Positions 24,226-34,210 of a DNA stretch of 64,000 bases are shown one piece after another (the stretch's first letter is position 1; every line of letters starts with the position of its first letter). Both the position numbers and the translations under genes were made by a program. The stretch covers positions 1-64,000 of the forward strand of contig CAJYTY010000018.1 in NCBI GenBank assembly GCA_913777945.1, written 5' to 3'. The DNA comes from an uncultured Acinetobacter sp. Lineage in GTDB: Bacteria; Pseudomonadota; Gammaproteobacteria; Pseudomonadales; Moraxellaceae. The notes below the pieces were generated by a model. It saw only the letters and a program-made list of their open reading frames with translations, had not been told where the DNA came from and ran no database searches.

Positions 24226-24954
24226 TTATTGTTTGAATTTCTTAATACTTTTAGACAAATGTGCTCGCATCATTTGACGAGCAAGTAACCCATCTTGGTC
24301 CACAATTGCATTGTAAATATTCACGTGGTCATGATGTACGGATTTAAGATAGTCCTCACGATTTTCCGGGCTCTTTTCAATTGAATTGAGTCGAGCACGC
24401 GGAATGATTTTTTCACCCAGATACTTTAAAAAATCGACAAAATATTGATTACTTGATGCTTCTGCAATTGCAATATGAAAGTCATAATCTGCCTTGACCG
24501 TTCCATCGTTTGCTGTCGACGAAATATGAGATTCAAAATCTTCAAGCGCTGCTTTCATCTTGGCAATATGAATATCTGAACGGCGTTCGGATGCCAAAAA
24601 TACCGCTTCCGACTCTAAGCTAATTCGAAGCTCAAGTAATGCCACAATGTCATTGATGGTTTCTAGGCTAGCGTTGGACAACAAAAAATTTTGTTCTGCG
24701 ATCTGTTCTTTTACAAATGTACCAATTCCATGACGGGTTTCGACATATCCTAACGAGCGAAGTTCTGTGATCGTCTCTCGAATCACGGAGCGACTGACTT
24801 CAAATGTCTCGATCAGCTCAAGTTCAGTAGGAATTTTTTCTCCAACTTTAAATTCTCCAGACTGAATTTTTGCAATAAGTTGTTCTACAATAATCTGGCT
24901 TAGTTTTTTTGCTGATCTAGGTTTGATTGCGCTAGACATATTTGAAGAACTCAT
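24226..24954 (-). CDS. GntR-family (FadR subfamily) regulator of the glucarate/galactarate locus
   Basis: A 242-residue repressor. N-terminal winged helix (about 12-80) with GEKIPTELELIETFEVSRSVIRETITELRSLGYVETRHGIGTFV, the GntR signature; C-terminal all-helical FCD ligand domain (about 95-235) with the metal-binding pattern D...H...H (DYDFHIAIAEASSN and SVHHDHVNIYNAI). The sugar acid or its dehydration product is the expected ligand. Neighbouring operons share a 17-bp motif likely to be its operator. Its own upstream region does not show a good copy of that motif. Confidence 0.88.
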   Translation of the reverse strand: MSSSNMSSAIKPRSAKKLSQIIVEQLIAKIQSGEFKVGEKIPTELELIETFEVSRSVIRETITELRSLGYVETRHGIGTFVKEQIAEQNFLLSNASLETINDIVALLELRISLESEAVFLASERRSDIHIAKMKAALEDFESHISSTANDGTVKADYDFHIAIAEASSNQYFVDFLKYLGEKIIPRARLNSIEKSPENREDYLKSVHHDHVNIYNAIVDQDGLLARQMMRAHLSKSIKKFKQ

Positions 24955-25063
24955 TAAACATTAGAAAATTCGATTATTCATATTACTATAAACTGACAAG
25001 TTAGTCATAAGCACATTGAAAAAATTCAGCTTATGGACAGTTTTGAAAATTAAAAACAGTGTT

Positions 25064-25096
25064 ATAAAAGAGCAGTTCAGCTAAAGCTGAACCGCC
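25064..25096 (-). terminator. Terminator of the kdgD operon
   Basis: On the minus strand GCGGTTCAGC and GCTGAACTGC form a stem around TTTA, followed by TCTTTT. It lies just after the stop codon of the dehydrogenase gene at 25105. Confidence 0.8.
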
Positions 25097-25104
25097 TTCT
25101 CATA

Positions 25105-26694
25105 TTAGATTGAATTTTTTGTGAATTGACCGTTAATCAACCGATGGATGTTTAATGGATTAGTATCTTTTAATGCATCAGGCAGCAAGGCCTGCGGAGT
25201 ATTTTGGTAGCATACCGGACGCAAAAAGCGATCGATAGCACCTGTACCTACCGAGGTGCCGCGTGCATCACTGGTTGCCGGAAATGGACCACCATGTACC
25301 ATGGCATCACAAACTTCTACACCTGTTGGGTAGCCATTAAATAATACACGGCCAGCTTTACGGGTGAGTGTTTGTAATAGATCTGCAGCCTCTGCCAAAT
25401 CGCTATCATCACCAATAATAGTTGCGGTGAGCTGACCACCTAGAGCATTGAGTCCTTGCAGGAGCTCGGCCTTCGTTTCAACCGAAACAACAACCGACAT
25501 CGGACCAAATACTTCATGTTGCAACAATGCATGACCTTCTAGTAACAAAGAAGAATCTGCTTTGAACAAATGCGCCTGAGCCTGTGAAGTCATTTCTGGC
25601 GCTAAACCAGATGCGATATGTTCAAAACCTGATGCATCAACTAGGTTTTGAATGCCCTGATGATAACTTTTTAAGGTACCCCGATTAAGCATCACTTGTG
25701 GAGCAGCACTACGTGTTGAGTCAATCAAAGCCTCCACAAATCGATCAAACTCAACACTTTTAATCCCAATAATCAAACCTGGTTTTGTACAAAACTGGCC
25801 ACATCCCATGTTAAATGAAGCAACTGTATCTTGTGCAATTTTCTCTGCACGTGCGTTAAGCGCATCTGGTAGCACAACTACAGGATTAACGCTCGACATT
25901 TCTGCAAAAAATGGAATAGGCTGAGTGCGGTTTTGTGCTAAGCGAAACAATGCCATTCCGCCTTCGAGTGAGCCCGTGAAACCGGCAGCTTGAATGAGAG
26001 GATGCTCGACCAGATTAGCACCTACTCGTGCTCCAAAGATCATATTGAATGTGCCACGCGGCATATTGCAAATCTCGATTGCTTTTTCGATCGCCTGAGC
26101 AACCAGTTCAGCTGTTGCCATATGACCTGAATGTGCCTTAAATACCACGCTACAGCCTGCGGCAAGCGCTGCGACTGTATCACCACCTGCGGTAGAAAAT
26201 GCAAGCGGAAAGTTACTGGCACCAAAAACTGCAACCGGCCCCACGCCAACTTTATATTGTCTTAAATCGACACGCGGTAAAGGTTTACGATCTGGTAGCG
26301 CGGTATCAATTCGAGCACCCAATACATCTCCACGGCGAAGCAATTCAGCAAATAGTCGAAGTTGCCCTGTTACTCGTGCAGTTTCACCTTGCAAGCGCGC
26401 AAGTGGTAAGCCTGTTTCTAGGGCCGCCACTTCTTGAAGCTCAGCACCTAGCCCTTCAATCTGAATGGCAATTTCATCTAAAAATAATGCGCGTTGTTCG
26501 TGACTGGTATTTTGGTATGTCAAAAATGCCTGATGTGCGGCTTTAGCTGCAAGATCCACCTCATTCAAACTGGCTTGACTAAATATATAGCCAGTCGGAT
26601 GATAGTCTGTAGCATTGATACTTTCTAAGCTTGCCGCGTGTTCTGCAACACGTTGACCCTGAATAAACTGTTTACCGATATTCTTGCTCATCAT
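25105..26694 (-). CDS. 2,5-dioxovalerate (alpha-ketoglutarate semialdehyde) dehydrogenase
   Basis: A 529-residue aldehyde dehydrogenase of the NADP-dependent KGSADH group. Catalytic Cys in FNMGCGQFCTKPG and Glu in FFAEMSSVNPV are visible, and the cofactor region is VAVFGASNFPLAFSTAGGD. It oxidises 2,5-dioxopentanoate to 2-oxoglutarate, the last step of oxidative sugar-acid degradation, feeding the TCA cycle. It follows kdgD by 24 bp in the same operon and is closed by a terminator, so the pathway assignment rests on both sequence and context. Confidence 0.93.
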   Translation of the reverse strand: MMSKNIGKQFIQGQRVAEHAASLESINATDYHPTGYIFSQASLNEVDLAAKAAHQAFLTYQNTSHEQRALFLDEIAIQIEGLGAELQEVAALETGLPLARLQGETARVTGQLRLFAELLRRGDVLGARIDTALPDRKPLPRVDLRQYKVGVGPVAVFGASNFPLAFSTAGGDTVAALAAGCSVVFKAHSGHMATAELVAQAIEKAIEICNMPRGTFNMIFGARVGANLVEHPLIQAAGFTGSLEGGMALFRLAQNRTQPIPFFAEMSSVNPVVVLPDALNARAEKIAQDTVASFNMGCGQFCTKPGLIIGIKSVEFDRFVEALIDSTRSAAPQVMLNRGTLKSYHQGIQNLVDASGFEHIASGLAPEMTSQAQAHLFKADSSLLLEGHALLQHEVFGPMSVVVSVETKAELLQGLNALGGQLTATIIGDDSDLAEAADLLQTLTRKAGRVLFNGYPTGVEVCDAMVHGGPFPATSDARGTSVGTGAIDRFLRPVCYQNTPQALLPDALKDTNPLNIHRLINGQFTKNSI

Positions 26695-26718
26695 AGTATT
26701 TCCTTAAAACTTTGAAAC

Positions 26719-27630
26719 TTATTGCGGGCCAAGTGTCGCAATTAATTCTGCTAAATCTTCGTAATCCGCAGGCGTCATATCACTGAGCGGCGGACGAACC
26801 GGCCCTGCATCATGCCCTACAATTTTCGCCCCTGCTTTGATCATACTTACCGCATAACCAGACTTACGGTTGCGGATTTTGATCAGAGGTAAAAAGAAGT
26901 CACGAATCAAACGTTGGGTTGTTTCAAAGTCATCACGGCGTAAAGCGTTGTAAAACTCCATCGCTGTTTTTGGAATAAAGTTAAATACAGCCGATGAATA
27001 GACAGGCGAACCTAATGCCTTGTAAGGCGCTGCAAAAACTTCCGCCGTAGGTAAGCCACCCAAATATGACAAACGATCACCAAAGGTTTGTACCACTTCC
27101 GTCATCATATCGATTTGGCCCGAACTGTCTTTAAAGCCAATCAGATTTGGACAGGCTTCAACGAGTTGATGTAGAGAATCAACATTGAGTTTAGAAACAC
27201 TGCGGTTATAAAAAATCACACCAAAATCGACTGCTTGGCAGATCTGTTTCACGTGTTCAATCAAACCTTCTTGGCTTGCTTCGGTTAAGTAGTGCGGCAT
27301 CAGCAAAATACCGTGAGCACCTAAACGCTCTGCTTCTTGGGCTTGAGCAATTGCTTGACGTGTTGGACCACCTGCACCTGCAATGATTGGAACACTACCC
27401 TTGCACGCATCGACTGCCGTTTTAATAACATCCGAATATTCAGAACCGGTTAATGAAAAATATTCACCCGTACCACCCGCTGCAAATAAAGCACTTGCAC
27501 CATAAGGCGCTAACCATTCAAGACGTTTTTGATAAGACGCCGCATTAAATTCCCCATGCTGGTCAAAGTCAGTAACCGGAAAAGACAATAAACCGTCAGA
27601 AACAATTTTTTTTAACTCAAGAGCATCCAT
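26719..27630 (-). CDS. kdgD: 5-dehydro-4-deoxyglucarate dehydratase
   Basis: A 303-residue (beta/alpha)8-barrel of the DHDPS/NAL family. Schiff-base lysine in [13 protein letters not shown] and the tyrosine in [10 protein letters not shown] are visible, with the glycine-rich [10 protein letters not shown] loop. It converts 5-keto-4-deoxy-glucarate to 2,5-dioxopentanoate with loss of water and CO2. The start at 27630 ([10 protein letters not shown]) is chosen over 27666 because AAGGA lies ten bases before it and the upstream region overlaps the operator motif. First gene of the kdgD-dehydrogenase operon. Confidence 0.92.
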   Translation of the reverse strand: MDALELKKIVSDGLLSFPVTDFDQHGEFNAASYQKRLEWLAPYGASALFAAGGTGEYFSLTGSEYSDVIKTAVDACKGSVPIIAGAGGPTRQAIAQAQEAERLGAHGILLMPHYLTEASQEGLIEHVKQICQAVDFGVIFYNRSVSKLNVDSLHQLVEACPNLIGFKDSSGQIDMMTEVVQTFGDRLSYLGGLPTAEVFAAPYKALGSPVYSSAVFNFIPKTAMEFYNALRRDDFETTQRLIRDFFLPLIKIRNRKSGYAVSMIKAGAKIVGHDAGPVRPPLSDMTPADYEDLAELIATLGPQ

Positions 27631-27656
27631 TAACGCATATCCTTTTGAACTTATGT

Positions 27657-27673
27657 TGTCAGACATCTTACAT
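27657..27673 (-). promoter_or_regulatory. Putative GntR operator, copy D (kdgD operon)
   Basis: On the minus strand ATGTAAGATGTCTGACA shares the GATGTCT core and the TGT at the same distance as the other three copies. It is the most symmetric copy (TGTAAGA/TCTGACA). It lies 27 bp before the kdgD start. Confidence 0.65.
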
Positions 27674-27730
27674 CATATCTTTTTTCAGTTTCAATTCTTT
27701 TTTATATTTTTTGCTAAATATAATTCAATA

Positions 27731-27760
27731 AAAACGGCCGCTCGTGTGAGCGGCCGTTTT
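27731..27760 (-). terminator. Strong terminator between gudD and kdgD
   Basis: AAAACGGCCGCTC (27731-27743) and GAGCGGCCGTTTT (27748-27760) form a 13-bp perfect stem around GTGT. It lies 22 bp after the gudD stop codon, so gudD and kdgD are separate transcripts. Confidence 0.92.
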
Positions 27761-27781
27761 GAATCATTCAAAAACTCTAAA

Positions 27782-29119
27782 TTAACGAACTAAACATGGC
27801 TTTTTATTATTGAATGTCCAGTTCGGAATCATATATTGCATGGCTTGAGCATCATTGCGAGCGCCTAAGCCTTTGGCTTTATAAAGCTCATGTGCTTTGT
27901 AGATATTATCCCAATCGAGTTCTACACCAAGTCCGGGAGCTGTGGAAACCTGAATTTTGCCGTTCTTAATCTCAAGTGGTGACTTGGTAAGATGGTCAAT
28001 ACCTTCTTGCCAAATCCAATGTGTGTCAATCGCTGTAACGTTGCCCACAGCGGCTGCAGCAACATGTGTAAACATCGCCAGCGAAATATCGAAGTGATTA
28101 TTTGAATGTGATCCCCATGTGAGGTTATACATCTTGCATAACTGCGATACGCGAACAGATCCTTCTAGCGTCCAGAAATGTGGATCGGCTAAAGGGATAT
28201 CCACTGCCTGAAGCTGAATACTATGCGACATTTCCCGCCAGTCAGTTGCAATCATATTGGTTGCGGTAGGCAAGCCTGTAGCGCGTTTGAATTCCGCCAT
28301 AATTTCACGGCTTGAGTAACCTTGTTCAGCCCCGCATGGATCTTCGGCATAAGCCAGCACATGCTTTAAATGTTTACCCACTGCAATCGCTTCATCTAAA
28401 AACCACGCACCATTTGGATCAAGCGTGACACGTGCTTCAGGAAAACGATGCGCAATTGCGGTTACCGCTTCTGCTTCTTGTTCGGCGTGTAAGACACCAC
28501 CTTTTAGTTTAAAATCTTTAAAGCCATAACGGTCATAAGAAGCTTCGGCCAATCGTTGAATGGCACTTGGTGTGAGCGCTTTTTCATGGCGAACCTGATA
28601 CCAATCAAATTCAGTCTTTGCAGTTGAGCCGAGATAATCCAATTGAGTTTGTTGACGGTCACCAATAAAAAATAAATAACCCAATACTTCAACTTCAGTA
28701 CGTTGCTGCCCATCGCCTAACAAACTGGCGACATTGACATTTAAATGCTGGCCCAATAAATCGAGTAAAGCGGATTCATAAGCCGTGACCACATGAATGG
28801 TTGTACGCAAATCAAAAGTCTGGTTCCCACGCCCACCACGATCACGGTCGGCAAAAGTCTCTTGAATTTTTTTTAGCAGATTTTTGTATTCACCGATAGG
28901 CTGACCTTCAATTAACGCTTTCGCATCATTTAAGGTATTTAAGATTTTTTCACCACCTGGAATTTCGCCAACACCGATATTTCCTGAGTTATCCTCTATA
29001 ACCAATAGATTACGCGTGAAATACGGACCATGTGCGCCACTTAAATTAAGTAACATGCTGTCATGCCCTGCTACCGGAATTGCACGAACCGATTTTACTA
29101 TAGGTGTTGAAGTCGCCAT
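27782..29119 (-). CDS. gudD: D-glucarate dehydratase
   Basis: A 445-residue enolase-superfamily enzyme. The active-site lysine region [10 protein letters not shown], the metal ligand in VTLDPNGAW, and the His-containing [14 protein letters not shown] segment match glucarate dehydratase. It dehydrates D-glucarate (and L-idarate) to 5-keto-4-deoxy-glucarate, the substrate of KdgD. The gene faces divergently from the gudP-garD operon with a 265-bp shared regulatory region that holds two operator copies, and ends in its own terminator. Confidence 0.94.
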   Translation of the reverse strand: MATSTPIVKSVRAIPVAGHDSMLLNLSGAHGPYFTRNLLVIEDNSGNIGVGEIPGGEKILNTLNDAKALIEGQPIGEYKNLLKKIQETFADRDRGGRGNQTFDLRTTIHVVTAYESALLDLLGQHLNVNVASLLGDGQQRTEVEVLGYLFFIGDRQQTQLDYLGSTAKTEFDWYQVRHEKALTPSAIQRLAEASYDRYGFKDFKLKGGVLHAEQEAEAVTAIAHRFPEARVTLDPNGAWFLDEAIAVGKHLKHVLAYAEDPCGAEQGYSSREIMAEFKRATGLPTATNMIATDWREMSHSIQLQAVDIPLADPHFWTLEGSVRVSQLCKMYNLTWGSHSNNHFDISLAMFTHVAAAAVGNVTAIDTHWIWQEGIDHLTKSPLEIKNGKIQVSTAPGLGVELDWDNIYKAHELYKAKGLGARNDAQAMQYMIPNWTFNNKKPCLVR

Positions 29120-29162
29120 CTTGATACTCCTTGGCTAGGGTTACTTTTTCTTTTTTAAACGC

Positions 29163-29179
29163 TACAAGACATCAGACAA
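29163..29179 (-). promoter_or_regulatory. Putative GntR operator, copy C (gudD)
   Basis: On the minus strand TTGTCTGATGTCTTGTA matches the GATGTCT-core motif and lies 43 bp before the gudD start, where a repressor could block the promoter. Confidence 0.65.
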
Positions 29180-29241
29180 CTTGTCAATTCATGTACTCAA
29201 AAATAATTTTCTTAGATAGCTTGTCAAATTAAAATAAATAG

Positions 29242-29258
29242 TCGTATGATGTCTTATA
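29242..29258 (+). promoter_or_regulatory. Putative GntR operator, copy B (gudP-garD)
   Basis: TCGTATGATGTCTTATA differs from copy A at only two positions over 17 bases. It lies 126 bp before the gudP ATG within the divergent gudD/gudP control region. Confidence 0.65.
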
Positions 29259-29384
29259 TCTAAATTATCAAGTTTAGAACTGGACTATAGAATATCGAAA
29301 TATTTTTTGATTTATTCTATGCACGAATATGACATGACGTCACCTGTTTCATGGACCAGCAAACAGGTTGATTATTAGAAGAGT

Positions 29385-30755
29385 TTGTATATGGATAACT
29401 TGCAAACAAACATCGCCGTGATCAGTAAAAATCGGGTTTCTCACACCAAAACCCGTTATTACATTCTGGCCATGATTTTTTTAGTCACAGCACTTAATTA
29501 CGGAGATAGAGCAACCATTTCAATGGCTGCATCTCCAATGTCCCAAGAATTGGGACTTACATCGGTCACTATGGGCTACATATTTTCTGCATTTGGCTGG
29601 GCGTATGTCATCGGACAAATCCCCGGTGGATGGCTTCTCGATAAATTCGGAGCACGTAAAGTATATTTCTGGAGTATTTTACTCTGGTCGATCTTTACAG
29701 TCATGCTTGGTTTTGTCGATATTTTTGGCTCCATTCCCTTAATTATTGCATCACTTTTTATTTTGCGGTTTATGGTCGGTTTGTCTGAAAGCCCAGCCTT
29801 TCCTGGAAATAGTCAAATTGTAGCTGCTTGGTTTCCAACCAAAGAACGCGGTACTGCGGCCGCTATTTTTAACTCTGCTCAATACTTTGCCACCGTGATC
29901 TTTGCACCGTTTATGGGCTGGTTAGTTACGCACATTCACTGGCAATCAGTTTTCTGGATCATGGGTGGAATCGGGATTGTGATTGCATTTATTTGGCTAA
30001 AGGTTATTTATAGCCCAGAAAAGCATCCTCGTTTAAATTCTGCTGAGTTTAAATATCTTCAAGATCACGGTGCCATCACCAATATGGGCGAAAATCAGCT
30101 TAAAAAGGTCGATGAAAACAATAAAATGAGCTGGTCTAATATCCGTAAACTACTGGCATCTCGGATGTTACTGGGTATTTTTATTGCACAGTATTGTATT
30201 ACCTGCCTCACCTATTTCTTTTTAACCTGGTTTCCTGTGTATTTGGTCAAAGAACGTCACATGACAATTTTACAAGCAGGTTTTGCGGCTGTTTTGCCAG
30301 CGCTCTGTGGTTTTATTGGAGGAATTTTAGGTGGCATTATTTCCGACAAACTCATCCGTATGAATAAATCACTCACTTTTGCACGTAAGTTCCCTATTGT
30401 GCTCGGTATGTTACTGTCTACCAGTATTGTGGTGTGTAATTTTGTAGAGTCTCAAACGGCGATTGTATTTTTCATGTCACTGGCATTTTTTGGCAAAGGC
30501 TTTGGCGCACTGGGCTGGGCTGTCATGTCGGATGTTGCACCTAAAGAGATGATTGGATTATCAGGTGGCTTATTCAATACTTTTGGAAATACTGCTGGCA
30601 TCATCATTCCGATTGCAATCGGCTACATCTTAGCAGCGACAGGTTCTTTTAATGGTGCTCTGATTTTTGTTGGCGTTCACGCTGTGATTGCCATGTTCTG
30701 CTATTTATTTGTGGTTGGGAAGATTCAACGCTTTCAACTGAAAACATCCATATAA
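29385..30755 (+). CDS. gudP: D-glucarate/galactarate MFS permease
   Basis: A 456-residue permease of the anion:cation symporter branch of the MFS. Early ALNYGDRATISMA and GWLLDKFGARKVY are the ACS-family signatures, and helices continue to a final GKIQRFQLK tail. GudP-type proteins import hexarates with protons at the inner membrane. The first gene of the gudP-garD operon (68 bp between them), opposite to gudD, with operator copies B and C in the control region. Confidence 0.92.
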   Translation: MYMDNLQTNIAVISKNRVSHTKTRYYILAMIFLVTALNYGDRATISMAASPMSQELGLTSVTMGYIFSAFGWAYVIGQIPGGWLLDKFGARKVYFWSILLWSIFTVMLGFVDIFGSIPLIIASLFILRFMVGLSESPAFPGNSQIVAAWFPTKERGTAAAIFNSAQYFATVIFAPFMGWLVTHIHWQSVFWIMGGIGIVIAFIWLKVIYSPEKHPRLNSAEFKYLQDHGAITNMGENQLKKVDENNKMSWSNIRKLLASRMLLGIFIAQYCITCLTYFFLTWFPVYLVKERHMTILQAGFAAVLPALCGFIGGILGGIISDKLIRMNKSLTFARKFPIVLGMLLSTSIVVCNFVESQTAIVFFMSLAFFGKGFGALGWAVMSDVAPKEMIGLSGGLFNTFGNTAGIIIPIAIGYILAATGSFNGALIFVGVHAVIAMFCYLFVVGKIQRFQLKTSI

Positions 30756-30823
30756 GTAATCTCGATTAGCCGATGCCAAATATATTTGGCATACGGCCTT
30801 AATTAAATTAACAAGGAAGACTC

Positions 30824-32371
30824 ATGCAAAAGCCATTACTGATCAAAATTAATCCGCTGGACAATGTTGCCATTGTGGTCAACGATGGCGGCCTTGCACA
30901 AGGAACTGTGATTGAGGCATATGATCTATGTTTAATCGAATATATTCCACAAGGCCATAAAGTACTGCTTGAAGACTTAAAAAACGGCGCATCCATCATT
31001 CGCTATGGTGAAGTCATTGGTTATGTTAATTGCGATTTAAACGCGGGAGCATGGGTGAATGAAGCGGTCACGCGCATGCCAACGCCCCCTGATTTAAGTG
31101 AGCTTGAGTTAGCCACCCGTCCGGCACCTCAAATGGAACCTTTGACTGGCTATACCTTTAAAGGTTACATAAATAAAGATGGTTCAGTCGGTACAAAAAA
31201 CCTTTTGGCAATTACCACCAGCGTGAATTGCGTAGAAGGAATTGTCGATCATGTGGTGAAAATTATAGAACGTGAGCTATTGGCAGAATATCCAAATGTA
31301 GACGGCGTAGTTGGTTTAAATCATTTGTATGGCTGTGGTGTTGCTATTGATGCACCTGCCGCGATTGTACCAATCCGTACTATTCATAATCTGGCATTGA
31401 ATCCTAATTTTGGTGGAGAAGTCATGGTCGTGAGTTTAGGCTGTGAAAAAATGCAACCCGAACGCTTACTTTCACTCCCAACAGAAAATAAACGTATTCC
31501 GCTTGAAGATGAAGACATCATCCAGCTTCAAGATGAACAGCATCACGGCTTTCAAAGTATGGTCGATCATATTTTGGCGGTTGCAAAGATTCATTTAGAA
31601 AAGCTCAACCAACGCCAGCGTGAAGTAGTTTCGGCATCACATTTAGTCGTCGGTATGCAGTGCGGTGGTAGCGATGCCTTTTCTGGCGTGACGTCAAATC
31701 CGGCTGTTGGTTTTGCTTCAGATTTGATTATCCGCTGCGGCGGTACAGTCATGTTTTCAGAAGTGACCGAAGTTCGTGATGGTATCCATTTACTTACTCC
31801 ACGCGCAGAAAACGAACAAGTCGCGAAAGATTTAATTCGTGAAATGCAGTGGTACGATGATTATTTGGCCGCAGGCAAAGTTGATCGAAGTGCCAATACC
31901 ACGCCTGGCAATAAGAAAGGCGGTTTAAATAATATTGTTGAAAAAGCCATGGGATCAATTGCCAAGTCAGGCCGCTCTGCGATTGTTGAGGTGTTGTCAC
32001 CGGGTCAAAAACCCACTAAAAAAGGGCTGATCTTTGCCGCTACACCATCGAGTGACTTTATTTGCGGCACACAACAAATGGCTTCGGGTATTACAGTACA
32101 AGTGTTTACTACAGGCCGCGGAACACCTTATGGATTGGCAGCGGTGCCTGTCATCAAGATGGCCAGCCGCAATAGCATTGCCAATCGCTGGTATGATCTC
32201 ATCGATATTAGTGCGGGCGATATTGCGATTGGTAAAAAAACCATTGAAGAAGTGGGTTGGGAACTATTTGAACTGATTTTGAAAGTCGCGAGTGGCGAAC
32301 AGCAAACATGGTCGGATAAATGGGGAATTCACAACTCGCTGGCCGTGTTTAATCCTGCACCAGTTACCTAA
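30824..32371 (+). CDS. garD: Galactarate dehydratase
   Basis: A 515-residue UxaA/GarD-family enzyme. An N-terminal SAF-like domain (1-95) is followed by the catalytic domain with [34 protein letters not shown] and [21 protein letters not shown]. It dehydrates meso-galactarate to 5-keto-4-deoxy-glucarate, so galactarate enters the same route as glucarate. An AAGGA ribosome binding site precedes the ATG. Probably co-transcribed with gudP and ended by a terminator. Confidence 0.94.
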   Translation: MQKPLLIKINPLDNVAIVVNDGGLAQGTVIEAYDLCLIEYIPQGHKVLLEDLKNGASIIRYGEVIGYVNCDLNAGAWVNEAVTRMPTPPDLSELELATRPAPQMEPLTGYTFKGYINKDGSVGTKNLLAITTSVNCVEGIVDHVVKIIERELLAEYPNVDGVVGLNHLYGCGVAIDAPAAIVPIRTIHNLALNPNFGGEVMVVSLGCEKMQPERLLSLPTENKRIPLEDEDIIQLQDEQHHGFQSMVDHILAVAKIHLEKLNQRQREVVSASHLVVGMQCGGSDAFSGVTSNPAVGFASDLIIRCGGTVMFSEVTEVRDGIHLLTPRAENEQVAKDLIREMQWYDDYLAAGKVDRSANTTPGNKKGGLNNIVEKAMGSIAKSGRSAIVEVLSPGQKPTKKGLIFAATPSSDFICGTQQMASGITVQVFTTGRGTPYGLAAVPVIKMASRNSIANRWYDLIDISAGDIAIGKKTIEEVGWELFELILKVASGEQQTWSDKWGIHNSLAVFNPAPVT

Positions 32372-32379
32372 GGCATATA

Positions 32380-32412
32380 AAAAAAGATGAATTCTGTGCA
32401 TTCATCTTTTTT
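32380..32412 (+). terminator. Terminator after garD
   Basis: AAAAAGATGAAT (32381-32392) pairs with ATTCATCTTTTT (32400-32411), a 12-bp stem that merges with a T-run. Confidence 0.85.
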
Positions 32413-32498
32413 ATTTCAATATTTGATTGCGATACATTTCACTCATTTTCTAGATCGCTGCTAAACTAAACACTGAAACTTGTTGCCACTTTGATCTT

Positions 32499-33404
32499 AT
32501 GCAAAATCTCTCCACTCCTGCTTCGTCGTCTGACAATATCGGAAAGGCCCTGCTGTGTCTAATGACATCCGCCTTACTTTTTTCGATTATGGGAGTGTGT
32601 ATCCGATTTGCATCACAAAGTGTCGACAACGCAACGATCGTATTTTTTCGAAACGCGGTGGGTCTATTCATTTTTATTCCCATGTTAATTAAAAATGGAT
32701 TTGGACTCATTCGAACGCAAAAATTATGGATGCATACGTGGCGAAGTGTGGTGGGATTGGCCGCGATGTATGGTTTCTTTTATGCGATTGCCAATCTAAA
32801 GCTCTCCAATGCGATGGTGTTTAGTTACTCTTCACCTATTTTCATTCCACTGATTGCATGGTTATTTCTCAAAGAACAAATCACCAAATCTATGATTTTT
32901 GCTGCCGTATTGGGTTTAGTGGGTGTCATGTTTGTTGCTAAACCTGATCAGGGCTTATTTAATCTGATTTCTTTTATCGGCCTTGGGGCCTGCTTTTTAT
33001 CTGCGATGGCTTTTGTGACTGTCCGTGCGCTGACCAGCACCGAATCTCCAGAACGCATCGTATTTTATTTCTGTATGTTTGGTACGCTGATTTCATCAAT
33101 CCCGATGTTTTGGCACTGGCGAATGTTCACCCTACACGAACTGGCTTTACTTATTACAGCTGGGCTACTGGCTAATATTAGCCAATTATTTATGTCTTAT
33201 GCCTACAGCTTAGCACCGGCTGGTAAAATCGGCCCGATGAACTATATCGCGATTGTGTTTGCAGGTGTATGGGGCTATGTTTTTTGGCGAGAGCTTCCCG
33301 ACCTGTTTACACTGATCGGGATTGCCATTATTTTGATTGCAATCTTGATGTGCAACCCATTTGCACAACAAAAAGTGATGCGGTTATTTCGATTAAATCG
33401 TTAA
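32499..33404 (+). CDS. EamA/DMT-family permease
   Basis: A 301-residue protein with ten predicted membrane segments in two EamA repeats (about 20-150 and 160-290); LLFSIMGVCIRFASQS and VLGLVGVMFVAKPDQG are typical. Transporters of this kind export metabolites or amino acids; the substrate is unknown. It follows garD after a terminator and 127 bp, so it is probably an independent gene. No ribosome binding site is obvious before the ATG. Confidence 0.87.
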   Translation: MQNLSTPASSSDNIGKALLCLMTSALLFSIMGVCIRFASQSVDNATIVFFRNAVGLFIFIPMLIKNGFGLIRTQKLWMHTWRSVVGLAAMYGFFYAIANLKLSNAMVFSYSSPIFIPLIAWLFLKEQITKSMIFAAVLGLVGVMFVAKPDQGLFNLISFIGLGACFLSAMAFVTVRALTSTESPERIVFYFCMFGTLISSIPMFWHWRMFTLHELALLITAGLLANISQLFMSYAYSLAPAGKIGPMNYIAIVFAGVWGYVFWRELPDLFTLIGIAIILIAILMCNPFAQQKVMRLFRLNR

Positions 33405-33612
33405 AGGTTTATCTATCTTGTAAGAATAAACAACTCATCTTGAAGTAATTTGTACTCAAAAAAGATTTAATTACGATGTTAATCAAGTAATACTTTGTAT
33501 TTTTTATTAAAAAACAAATTATTAAAGCTAATTTTTTTTAAGGCTTTGAGAATTCGACATTTTTAGTATAGTCTAGGCCTATTGATTTCCAAAAGAGATC
33601 ACTTGGGTGTTG

Positions 33613-34065
33613 ATGAGTTATGGTCGGCTGCTCGGTTTTTTTGCAGTCTTCTTACAAATCGCTGTGTTTTTACAGCCACTATTACCAGAGAAATACCAAG
33701 TTTCTCCGGTCTGTGAAACTATTGCCCAAGCACTACAGATTGGTGATTTTGCGACCACATCAGTTGCACACTCTGAAATGTCCAATCACATGCATTCGCA
33801 TCATGCTACAGCGCATCATTTAGCTGAACAGAAAATAAAAACTGATACATCACATCATCATCACGACATGAATCATCAATGTCAGTATTGCGTGGTCTAT
33901 GGTCATGTGGTACCTCTTCTTGATGTAGATTTAAGTGAAATCTTGGTTCGTATTCAGGTTCGATATCTCGCCTTTAAACGTACTTTTTTTCACGTTTTCT
34001 TTGTACTTCAGCAGCTCTTTCTTATTCCTCAAGGACGCGCTCCACCGCTCTCTCTCGCCATTTAA
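33613..34065 (+). CDS. DUF2946 His-rich membrane-associated protein
   Basis: A 150-residue protein with an N-terminal membrane segment, a His-rich middle (HMHSHHATAHH and SHHHHDMNH), a C-x2-C motif (CQYCVVYGH) and the DUF2946 C-terminal FLIPQGRAPP. Family members often sit near copper or TonB genes and may bind copper; function is unproven. Here it lies 50 bp before a tiny ORF and the cytochrome bd genes, an enzyme without copper, so the link is notable. Start set at the ATG at 33613 rather than a TTG two codons upstream. Confidence 0.8.
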   Translation: MSYGRLLGFFAVFLQIAVFLQPLLPEKYQVSPVCETIAQALQIGDFATTSVAHSEMSNHMHSHHATAHHLAEQKIKTDTSHHHHDMNHQCQYCVVYGHVVPLLDVDLSEILVRIQVRYLAFKRTFFHVFFVLQQLFLIPQGRAPPLSLAI

Positions 34066-34114
34066 ATTTTTTATCTTAATTTTTAAATTGAATGAGTTGT
34101 AGAGACGAATCATT

Positions 34115-34210
34115 ATGTTTTGCTTAAAAAATAGCCTATACTGGTTAGATATAAACTCGCCTGCAAAATTGCACGAGCAACATCATCCGTTGTATGAGGT
34201 GCTCTCATGA
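34115..34210 (+). CDS. 31-residue small ORF overlapping the cioA start
   Basis: ATG at 34115 opens MFCLKNSLYWLDINSPAK and runs to a TGA that overlaps the cioA start codon as ATGA. This layout suggests translational coupling to the oxidase subunit. The ribosome binding site is weak (GAGACG). No family recognised, and no membrane segment, so it is not CydX. It may be a regulatory leader peptide or chance. Confidence 0.4.
   Translation: MFCLKNSLYWLDINSPAKLHEQHHPLYEVLS

Noticed and set aside
24975-25010. TGACAAGTTAGTCA dyad upstream of the gntR gene
   Set aside because: It is symmetric but does not contain the GATGTCT core shared by the other sites, so it was not added to the GntR operator set.
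27631-27666. Upstream kdgD start
   Set aside because: Overlaps the operator motif and has no ribosome binding site, while the ATG at 27630 has one.
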